A DNA stretch of 12,541 nt, taken from positions 1 through 12,541 of the forward strand of contig JAGAXP010000074.1 in assembly GCA_017940955.1 (NCBI GenBank), given 5' to 3'. The stretch is from Oribacterium sp. (GTDB lineage Bacteria > Bacillota_A > Clostridia > Lachnospirales > Lachnospiraceae). The notes under the pieces were generated by a model. The model was given only the letters and a program-made list of their open reading frames with translations, was not told the DNA's origin and did not search any database. Shown here piece after piece: positions 1 through 5,408 of the stretch; position 1 is the stretch's first letter, and each line of letters begins with the position of its first letter. The position numbers and the translations under genes were made by a program.

Positions 1-283
1 AAGTAGGTCTTCATCACACTAGCCAGAAACTCTAAAAATCCTTATTTTAAGCGGTTCTACAGGGTGTCCCACACTGGTTTACCCCACGTTTTTTTAATTT
101 TACCCCACTTAGAATCTGAAGTCACGTAGTTTATAAATACTTGAGGATAACATGGATACTGGTCTTGGATTGGGGTAAAAAAGTGCACTCCGGACGCACA
201 ACATGGAAATGACACAAGCCTTTAAGCTTGAGCACTTTTCACTTTAAAACAAGAGCCGAAATGTTCTTATTTTTTAAATAGTT
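1..283. other. Non-coding left flank with TTTACCCCAC repeats, possible insertion-sequence end
   Basis: No credible gene lies here. TTTACCCCAC occurs at 78-87 and 99-108, exactly 21 bp apart, and an inverted copy (TGGGGTAAAA) lies at 171-180. Helically phased multiple repeats of this kind are known at the ends of IS21-family elements, so this may be the outer end of an element whose genes lie left of the window. No transposase sequence is visible, so this is inference only. A weak hairpin (CAAGC/GCTTG, 217-232) also lies downstream of the dehydrogenase gene, but it has no U-tract on the minus strand and is not called a terminator. Confidence 0.3.
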
Positions 284-1249
284 TTATTCATCATAATGAG
301 TGTATTTGTAGAAACCTTCTCCAGCAGCAATTCCGGTCTTACCTTCGTCGATATATTTCTTGAGATACAGACAGATTTGTTGTTGGCTTGATCCTTCAAT
401 TTGGGATTGTGGATCCATGAGCATAATTTTATATGCAAGTGGAAGCCCTACCTTATCTAATTTACGGAATGGTGCCTGCCCTTCTTCGGCACCTGTATCA
501 AGAACCCATGTAAGATCTATAGTTTTAGGATCAGATACACCTGTCGCAGCCAAATATAAAGCAGACTTAAACCAAGGAATCAGTAATGTATTCAGGATAT
601 AGCCAGGCTGTTCCTTAAAAAGTTTGAGTGGAACCATTCCGATCTTCTTGGCAAATTCTTGTACCAGTTCAAAGATATTTTCAGATGTTTTACTTGTCTT
701 CATTACTTCTGCCAAATTATTCTTCCAAATCTGATTTGCAAAATGAAGTGTAAGATATTTATCTGGTCTTCCGGTATAATCCATGAATTTGCTTGGCATA
801 AATGTCGAAGAGTCTGTCAAAAGAATTGTCTTTTCCGGAAGATGACTGGAAAGTTTTTCATAAAATTCCTTCTTCTCATCCGGGTTTTCGTTAATACACT
901 CTATCACTACATCAGCATTGCCAAATGCTTTATCATAATCTGTCTCAATCTTAATGGATTCAATATTCTGGATTCCTGTTTTTTTCAATTCATCAATCTC
1001 GTTGGAGCTAAGTTCTGCATTATCACTGAAGCCTCTGCAATAAGCTGACGGGTCTTTCTTCCAGGCATCTAAGGCCTCAACATATTGTTTTTTAATAGTT
1101 TCCAGTCGTGGCTTTGCCCTTTCAACAGAATCTTCGCTTCTGACCCAAACTGTAACTTGAAAACCTTTATAGGCAATTTGAGAAGCTATCTGTGACCCTT
1201 GTGTACCGCAACCGGCTACTGTTACATTTTTAATGTCTTCGATTTTCAT
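284..1249 (-). CDS. 3-hydroxyacyl-CoA dehydrogenase family protein
   Basis: A 321-residue NAD-dependent oxidoreductase of the 3-hydroxyacyl-CoA dehydrogenase family, expected to interconvert 3-hydroxyacyl-CoA and 3-ketoacyl-CoA (butyrate or fatty-acid metabolism) in the cytoplasm. The N-terminus has a Rossmann nucleotide-binding loop, GCGTQG, in NVTVAGCGTQGSQIA. The middle has the family pattern VVIECINENPDEKK, DSSTFMPS, then GRPDKYLTLHFAN with the likely catalytic His, and PGYILNT. The C-terminal part is helical and ends near GEGFYKY, typical of the 3HCDH C-terminal domain. The length is slightly above the usual 280-300 residues. The frame is open to an upstream ATG at 1291, but I chose the ATG at 1249 because AGGGAG sits 8 bases before it and the predicted promoter starts transcription close to 1291. 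The sequence diverges from classical butyryl-pathway Hbd enzymes, so the true substrate (for example a hydroxyacid such as L-gulonate or carnitine, as in relatives) is uncertain. It appears to be a single-gene transcript. Confidence 0.85.
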   Translation of the reverse strand: MKIEDIKNVTVAGCGTQGSQIASQIAYKGFQVTVWVRSEDSVERAKPRLETIKKQYVEALDAWKKDPSAYCRGFSDNAELSSNEIDELKKTGIQNIESIKIETDYDKAFGNADVVIECINENPDEKKEFYEKLSSHLPEKTILLTDSSTFMPSKFMDYTGRPDKYLTLHFANQIWKNNLAEVMKTSKTSENIFELVQEFAKKIGMVPLKLFKEQPGYILNTLLIPWFKSALYLAATGVSDPKTIDLTWVLDTGAEEGQAPFRKLDKVGLPLAYKIMLMDPQSQIEGSSQQQICLYLKKYIDEGKTGIAAGEGFYKYTHYDE

Positions 1250-1299
1250 TTCACGATTCTCCCTTAGAATTATAATATTAGCAAAATTCAACTAAAAAT

Positions 1300-1327
1300 A
1301 TTTTAGCATTCGTTAATATGTTGTCAA
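1300..1327 (-). promoter_or_regulatory. Sigma-A type promoter of the dehydrogenase gene
   Basis: On the minus strand, TTGACA (1327-1322) and TAAAAT (1305-1300) are separated by 16 bp. TGC directly before the -10 gives an extended -10 element. Transcription would start near 1293, leaving a leader of about 44 bases before the ATG at 1249. Confidence 0.75.
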
Positions 1328-1397
1328 TAATATATAGCGTTTACATTTTGGTTATTATTATCTAACCAACGTTTTAGATGAATTAAATCAAACAATC

Positions 1398-1426
1398 AAA
1401 AAAGAGGCGACGCATAGCCACCTCTT
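1398..1426 (-). terminator. Rho-independent terminator of the small minus-strand operon
   Basis: On the minus strand a 10-bp stem (1426-1417 with 1411-1402, two wobble pairs) with a 5-base loop is followed by a run of T's. It lies between the small operon (1563-2437) and the separate promoter of the dehydrogenase gene, so it insulates the two. The 313-base gap from 1250 to 1562 otherwise holds only this terminator, the promoter and the degenerate tail described at 1563. Confidence 0.8.
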
Positions 1427-1562
1427 GATGATCATTTTAATTCACGCGTATATTGGATTGACGCCATAATTGTTTCGTGTGTCATGTTTATTTGCCCTGC
1501 TGATTTTAGTTTAGGCCGTTGAACTATGGGTCTTCACGGTATCTTAGTAGTTCTTCATATGC

Positions 1563-1697
1563 TTACTCCGCATCTGCCATCGCTTCATTGAACATTTTGC
1601 TAAGTTCTTTATCATATGTGTTTTTTAATATTTTGTATCCTGGTTCATACCATTTTTTTAAATATCTGAGTACTGCTAATTTTGTTTCAGTCGTCAT
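1563..1697 (-). CDS. Small protein of 44 residues, possibly truncated by a stop codon
   Basis: The ATG at 1697 has an excellent ribosome site (AAGGAGG) 9 bases upstream. The peptide starts MTTETKLAVLRYLKKWYEPG and ends MADAE. It is Lys/Glu-rich and probably helical, with no signal peptide or membrane segment. It follows the 132-residue gene by 33 bases and should share its transcript. After the TAA the same frame continues with plausible coding sequence (AYEELLRYREDP) for 12 codons before the next stop, suggesting that an ancestral Lys or similar codon became TAA and the original protein was slightly longer. I do not recognise the family. Confidence 0.5.
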   Translation of the reverse strand: MTTETKLAVLRYLKKWYEPGYKILKNTYDKELSKMFNEAMADAE

Positions 1698-1730
1698 TTT
1701 TTCTTGCCTCCTTCTCAAAACTATTGCATC

Positions 1731-2129
1731 TCACTCAAACCCATATCGTAATTTCAGGGCTTGTACACCATATTGAGCTAGTCCATGGTAAGCGAGAGTG
1801 CCAAATACATTTGCAGTTGAATATTTTCTAAACATATCAACCTGCTTGTCTTTATTATCAGTTAACACAACAGGATCATCGTGGAACAGATCAAATGCAA
1901 GTCTTATTATTGCCAATGATGAGGCTGTCACCCATTCTCCAAGGTTTTCTAATCCGCATACAATTTTCTCATCCTCGCTAAATAAAGACTTATAATGTTT
2001 ACGGCAATCCACGTCTATACCCAAGGTATAGATTAATGCAGCAAGGTTATAATCAAGTTCGCTTGTTTTTGTGTAAATGTTCTTGTGAGCCTCATAAAAT
2101 TCTTTATGCTCATTATCTCTAAAAATCAT
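1731..2129 (-). CDS. Uncharacterised 132-residue protein, resembles DUF6075
   Basis: A soluble, mostly helical protein starting MIFRDNEHKEFYEAH. The opening F-x-D-x-E-HK-x-FYE and the later LIYTLGID-x-DCRKH and IIRLAFDLFHD segments resemble, from memory, the DUF6075 family of unknown function that is common in Firmicutes accessory regions. This family assignment is tentative. AGGAG lies 9 bases before the ATG. It is the second gene of a small operon: 35 bases separate it from the helix-turn-helix-like gene upstream and 33 bases from the 44-residue peptide downstream. No signal peptide, membrane segment or catalytic motif can be seen. Confidence 0.7.
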   Translation of the reverse strand: MIFRDNEHKEFYEAHKNIYTKTSELDYNLAALIYTLGIDVDCRKHYKSLFSEDEKIVCGLENLGEWVTASSLAIIRLAFDLFHDDPVVLTDNKDKQVDMFRKYSTANVFGTLAYHGLAQYGVQALKLRYGFE

Positions 2130-2164
2130 TATGTTATACTCCTATTCATTCTAATAATATGTTG

Positions 2165-2437
2165 TCATTCGAAGGGATTGCGCATTCTAAGTTCTTTTGA
2201 AATTTTTTCAATCCATTTTTTCATCTGCTTCCCAGTCACACCATATTTTGCTGCAAGGACATCAAGTGGGACATGGTTATATGTATACTCTTCAAAAGCA
2301 GCTTCTCTTGCAATTTTCCTGACCGCCTTGCCCTTTAACTTATTGATATTATTGCGAGATGTTGTGACATCTACATCAACATCCTTTTTTGCTGCCCATC
2401 GTGCGGCATTTCTTTTGACTTGTTTAAGATTATTCAT
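2165..2437 (-). CDS. Small basic protein with a helix-turn-helix-like C-terminal half
   Basis: A 90-residue protein, strongly basic at the N-terminus (MNNLKQVKRNAARWAAKK). Residues about 56-79 (VPLDVLAAKYGVTGKQMKKW) have the spacing of a helix-turn-helix: a helix with AAKYG, a turn at GVT and a recognition-like helix. A DNA-binding role is therefore plausible but unproven. GAGGAG is 8 bases before the ATG. It is the first gene of the operon with the 132-residue and 44-residue genes. Such small proteins are typical of mobile or phage-derived accessory regions. Confidence 0.65.
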   Translation of the reverse strand: MNNLKQVKRNAARWAAKKDVDVDVTTSRNNINKLKGKAVRKIAREAAFEEYTYNHVPLDVLAAKYGVTGKQMKKWIEKISKELRMRNPFE

Positions 2438-2472
2438 TTATTAATCTCCTCTGTTCTACGGTTTACGACATT

Positions 2473-2486
2473 AATATGTGTGGGAT
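2473..2486 (-). promoter_or_regulatory. Upstream motif shared with the 241-residue gene
   Basis: On the plus strand this reads AATATGTGTGGGAT. A near copy, AATATGTGGGAT, lies at 4223-4234, at almost the same distance from the other gene's ATG (36 versus 40 bases). Read on the minus strand, it places CATATT in a -10-like position with ATCCCACA before it. It could be a shared promoter core or an operator. Confidence 0.3.
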
Positions 2487-2636
2487 GCAAAAAAATCAAA
2501 AAAGAAATTAAAGATAGCGCTTAAAAAATATTTATAGATATATTCATATGCATAAATATTCTTAATCCGTAATAGTGATTAAAATAAGTGTTTTTTTATC
2601 ACCGTCTCACATCCTATGTATATACAACTTAATCTA

Positions 2637-3248
2637 ACCGGATATCCGGTGATGGTATATAGACGCCATTAAGTCTTTGAGGCCGTATGGACCGCGGCTT
2701 AACAAAAAAGAGTCTCGGCGAGACAAAGACATGCACTCCTTCGTCTTGTCGTCAGTGGGTAAAGGACAGCAAGCCCACGTAAAAAACCTAAGCGTCAAAA
2801 AAAGCCATCTCAGAGTAAGATGACTTGATGTATGGTTAAGAGCTGTGGGGGCCTACCGTCATAACTGACGATGGAGCATTTTATGGAAATCACACTAGTC
2901 CGAAAGGACAGCGGTAGGGGCACAAAAGGACGCCGTGGTGTGCCGGACTATGTCCGGGTCTGTGAGTGCAGCAGGTTTAGCTACTTCAGCCGACAATTCG
3001 ACGGAAGAAATACTAGGGGCAGATTTTTTTCTCATTTTCGTGGGAAAAGTCTGCCCCAAGCTCATTCCGAAGCACAGCTCCGGAATTCGGCATTCGCCTC
3101 CTCTTCTCTGGAAGAAGTCATGATCTTTGAGAACCGTTGACTAATAAGTTCTAAATAGTGCTTCACTGAGTGGAGTGCTATTTTCCTGTAAAGCCTTTGT
3201 AGCTGTTACTGAACTAAAGAACTCCGACTATGAGGAGTTCTTTTTTTC
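2637..3248 (+). ncRNA. Candidate large structured non-coding RNA (about 600 nt)
   Basis: This stretch has no credible gene on either strand but is dense in complementary segments. GTCTC/GAGAC pair at 2712-2724, and GACAAAGAC 2722-2730 pairs with 2743-2750. GTGGG 2755-2759 pairs with 2774-2778. CCTACCG 2852-2858 pairs over a long range with CGGTAGG 2912-2918 and encloses GTCC-GAAA-GGAC (2898-2909, a GNRA tetraloop). CCGGAC/GTCCGG pair at 2943-2957. GGGGCAGA 3016-3023 pairs with 3050-3057, extended inward by about nine more pairs. TCTTC/GAAGA pair at 3102-3115, and a 12-bp stem with G-U pairs spans 3155-3181. It ends in a plus-strand terminator at 3216-3247, opposite to all neighbouring genes. 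Size and complexity resemble ornate large RNAs (ROOL, GOLLD, OLE). I see no tmRNA, RNase P, 6S or SRP signature. The 5' end is uncertain (2590-2660) and no clear promoter was found. Confidence 0.55.
3216..3247 (+). terminator. Rho-independent terminator on the plus strand
   Basis: A perfect 10-bp stem (AAAGAACTCC 3216-3225 with GGAGTTCTTT 3234-3243) and an 8-base loop end in a run of seven T's. It closes the candidate non-coding RNA and shows that a plus-strand transcript exists here. It faces the minus-strand terminator at 3315-3347. Confidence 0.85.
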
Positions 3249-3314
3249 TACAGCTGAGGTATTTACGAAATCCTGCTCATACAAGAAGTTAATGATGTTT
3301 AGTGTTTATATAGG

Positions 3315-3347
3315 AAAAAAAGGGGGCATTCCTACAGGAACACCTCC
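3315..3347 (-). terminator. Rho-independent terminator of the 241-residue gene
   Basis: On the minus strand an 11-position stem (3347-3337 with 3332-3322, one mismatch and two wobble pairs) with a TGTA loop is followed by seven T's (3321-3315). It lies about 110 bases after the stop of the 241-residue gene. Confidence 0.8.
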
Positions 3348-3457
3348 TAAAATTACATATAAAAAGGACTGAATAATGTGCCCTACAGTTATATCGTCTT
3401 CAATAAATCTTAGATACATCCAGCAGCACATCACTAAATAGATTGGTATTTATCTCC

Positions 3458-4183
3458 TTAGTAGTACTCTTTGATTTTCTTACATCCTACCAATAACGGT
3501 TCTCCATCGCTACCGTGCTGTCCCAAATACCATCCTGCGATACGAATCTTTTTGTCACCGTATAAACTGTAAATTGTCTTGTCAGCTAGATTTTCATCAT
3601 CAGCCTTTCTGATTATGTTAACAACACTCACTCCATCTTCAGCGGTATTATCAGCCCAGTTTATAGAAAAGCCTTTCTTAGGGATTTCTCCAAACCTAAT
3701 TGCCTCGACCCATTCAGGATCTATTCCTGAGAAACCGGCATCAAAGAATTTCCCGCAATCGTATGAAGTAATGAACTTTAATGTTTCTTCGTCCATCGCT
3801 CTACAAGCAGTTTCACTGTCCAAAAACATTTTTGAATATTTTGCACCAAGTTCCCACGCTTTTTTCAATCGACTGATAAGTCTTCTCTTCGTCTCAACAT
3901 CCCAGTTAGACGAAAACTCTTCTAAAGGTGTCTGGCTAGCTTTATACTCATCAACATTTTTGAATTTTTTTCCAGTAAAACCCGCATGAAAGAACTTATC
4001 GCAACCGTATGAGGCCACAAAGATTTCAAACATTGTGTCGCTATCCATTGCATATTCAGCTTCTTCTTCGGTTGCATATATCTTAGAAAATTCAGCTCCC
4101 ATATTCCATGCCCACTCCCAGTTTTTAAGTATGATTTCATCTAGACCACAGTCAGTATTGGTATTTTTCATAATCTGCATCAT
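3458..4183 (-). CDS. Uncharacterised 241-residue protein with a tandem duplicated domain
   Basis: A soluble, acidic protein of unrecognised family made of two related units, residues about 22-94 and 106-176, and a C-terminal tail of about 65 residues. Each unit has the order AW-x(2)-GA-x-[FY]-SK, then AMD, then Y-x-C-x-KFF-x-AGF-[TS]-G, then a closing F-S-x-NW. The repeated Cys, Phe-Phe and Gly residues point to a conserved small fold, perhaps a binding module. AAGGA lies about 6 bases before the first of two adjacent ATGs; either could be the start. The tail (WYLGQHG) does not repeat. The gene is monocistronic, with its own terminator at 3315-3347 and an upstream motif shared with the helix-turn-helix-like gene. 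No signal peptide or membrane helix is seen. Confidence 0.75.
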   Translation of the reverse strand: MMQIMKNTNTDCGLDEIILKNWEWAWNMGAEFSKIYATEEEAEYAMDSDTMFEIFVASYGCDKFFHAGFTGKKFKNVDEYKASQTPLEEFSSNWDVETKRRLISRLKKAWELGAKYSKMFLDSETACRAMDEETLKFITSYDCGKFFDAGFSGIDPEWVEAIRFGEIPKKGFSINWADNTAEDGVSVVNIIRKADDENLADKTIYSLYGDKKIRIAGWYLGQHGSDGEPLLVGCKKIKEYY

Positions 4184-4222
4184 TATATTTCCTTTGTATG
4201 TAAGTATTTGTTATTCATACTC

Positions 4223-4234
4223 AATATGTGGGAT
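4223..4234 (-). promoter_or_regulatory. Upstream motif of the 241-residue gene
   Basis: AATATGTGGGAT on the plus strand, 40 bases before the ATG at 4183, matches 2473-2486 apart from a TG insertion. The rest of the 4184-4433 gap is AT-rich and shows no gene. Confidence 0.3.
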
Positions 4235-4377
4235 TTTGTATAAAACGAAATTTTTTTATTTTTTTGAGACGATTCTATGCAGAGTTTTTCTTATCTATGT
4301 GCATTCAGAATATACACCGTATTTGCGTACAATCATAGGTTGTAAGAGGGTATAAAGATCAGACTATAATTAGATAG

Positions 4378-4421
4378 CAACGCTATGAATGAAGCCTCTT
4401 AATACCTTCATCGGCGTTAGC
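4378..4421. repeat. Hairpin at the 3' end of the recombinase gene, containing one 13-bp inverted-repeat arm
   Basis: ATGAAG (4391-4396 region) pairs with CTTCAT (4407-4412), and the outer AACGC pairs with GCGTT, giving an interrupted stem just after the recombinase stop. No U-tract follows on the minus strand, so it is not a classical terminator. It contains the left arm (CCTTCATCGGCGT, 4405-4417) of the inverted repeat flanking the recombinase gene. Confidence 0.45.
4405..4417 (+). repeat. Left arm of 13-bp inverted repeat flanking the recombinase gene
   Basis: CCTTCATCGGCGT is the perfect reverse complement of 5378-5390. The two arms bracket the recombinase gene almost exactly: one just after its stop, the other between its ribosome site and the end of hsdR. 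They share the 8-mer GATGAAGG with the 17-bp repeats in the hsdS genes. Confidence 0.6.
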
Positions 4422-4433
4422 ATTAAAATAGTG

Positions 4434-5363
4434 TTACATTAAATTAGACAGCGATCTCATCACAAGATCAATATCTTGATTCTCAAGTTCCTGTATCACA
4501 TGGAGATACGTTTTCTGAGTTGTAGTCATACTGGCATGACCAAGTCTTCTCGCAACACTTGCTATAGATACACCGGCATAAAGCAGGATCGATGCATGTG
4601 TATGACGAAGACCATGCACAGAAATCACCGGAATATCAAGCTTCTTACAATATCTCTCAAGGATATCATTCACTGTAGAATTATAAACAGCTTCTTTTGT
4701 AATAAAGATAGGTTCACCTGAAGGAAGCTCTTTAACCAGGGAAGCAAACTGCATCACCAGCTGCCAGTCAATCTGGATCTTTCGCACAGATGATCTATTC
4801 TTTGTGGGAGCAAAACCACCTCCGGATTTGTAGTTCCAAGTCTTATTCACAGATAATGCCTGATGAGCAAAATCAAAGTCATCAGGAGTAATGGCCAAAG
4901 CCTCAGAGAAACGCATTCCTGTCTTTGCTATTAACAGAATAAACCAGTCCCAGTTAATACAGTCCTTTAGCTTTAAGCTCTTAAGAAGTGTATGTAACTC
5001 GAACTGGTTAAGATATTTGACCTTTTTGTTTGAAGGGTTTTTTCCTTTTATGATTACTTTTCTTGTTGGGTCTCTGGGAATCAGACCCTCATCAACAGCA
5101 TCAAGGATTGCCCCCTTTAACTGATGATGAAAGTCCATGGTTGTCTGTCTCTCATGTTCCTTTGCATAATCATTAATGATCTGCTGATAAGCACTTCTCG
5201 ATACATCACAAAGCCTAAGCTCAGATACAAGCTTCTCAATCCAAAGATAGCTCATCTTATACTTTGACAGTGTGACGTCCCTTATGGCTCCTTCCTTGTA
5301 TACAGAAATCCACTCTTTATAATAGTCTTTCAGATGATCTGTCGGTTTAAAATCATTAGGCAT
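4434..5363 (-). CDS. Tyrosine recombinase of phase-variable type I R-M loci
   Basis: A 309-residue tyrosine site-specific recombinase. Residues 1-105 form the N-terminal DNA-binding (core-binding) domain, with the family segment TTMDFHHQLKGAILDAVDEG. The catalytic domain has the complete active site: R151 (TGMRFSEAL), K188, H250-x-x-R253 (HGLRHTH), H276 (LGHASM) and nucleophile Y286 (KTYLHV). From memory it closely resembles the recombinases next to hsdS genes in streptococci and other Firmicutes (the CreX type), which switch type I specificity by recombining hsdS segments. AAAGGAG lies 5 bases before the ATG. It starts 45 bases after the hsdR stop and could share its transcript. Position and family imply that it acts on the hsdS repeats here, although those repeats are all in direct orientation. 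It is unlikely to be a phage integrase, since no excisionase, tRNA or phage genes are nearby. Confidence 0.88.
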   Translation of the reverse strand: MPNDFKPTDHLKDYYKEWISVYKEGAIRDVTLSKYKMSYLWIEKLVSELRLCDVSRSAYQQIINDYAKEHERQTTMDFHHQLKGAILDAVDEGLIPRDPTRKVIIKGKNPSNKKVKYLNQFELHTLLKSLKLKDCINWDWFILLIAKTGMRFSEALAITPDDFDFAHQALSVNKTWNYKSGGGFAPTKNRSSVRKIQIDWQLVMQFASLVKELPSGEPIFITKEAVYNSTVNDILERYCKKLDIPVISVHGLRHTHASILLYAGVSIASVARRLGHASMTTTQKTYLHVIQELENQDIDLVMRSLSNLM

Positions 5364-5377
5364 AGTAGCTCCTTTCT

Positions 5378-5390
5378 ACGCCGATGAAGG
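5378..5390 (-). repeat. Right arm of 13-bp inverted repeat flanking the recombinase gene
   Basis: ACGCCGATGAAGG on the plus strand; partner of 4405-4417. It lies in the 45-base gap between hsdR and the recombinase ribosome site. Confidence 0.6.
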
Positions 5391-5408
5391 ACCGATCATT
5401 ATTCTTAT

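Noticed and set aside
217..232. Terminator for the dehydrogenase gene (CAAGC/GCTTG hairpin)
   Set aside because: The stem is only 5 bp and no T-run follows it on the minus strand.
2574..2604. Hairpin with T-run (GTGATTAAAA ... TTTTTTATCAC) as a terminator
   Set aside because: The T's are part of an AT-only stem, one mismatch remains, and there is no upstream plus-strand gene to terminate.
2871..3140. Plus-strand open frames of 89 and 62 codons in the structured interval
   Set aside because: They lie over stable hairpins, have no ribosome site, and the compositions (runs of Arg/Gly/Ser) are unlike the other proteins; they are by-products of a GC-richer RNA gene.
2600..3250. Group II intron, tmRNA, RNase P RNA or CRISPR array
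   Set aside because: No domain V-like 3' hairpin, tmRNA ends, RNase P conserved cores or regularly spaced repeats are visible.
3175..3372. Plus-strand open frame of 65 codons
   Set aside because: It runs straight through two opposing terminators and has no ribosome site.
4434..5363. Recombinase as the integrase of a prophage or integrative element
   Set aside because: There is no tRNA, excisionase, phage or conjugation gene nearby, and the protein resembles the recombinases specific to hsdS loci.
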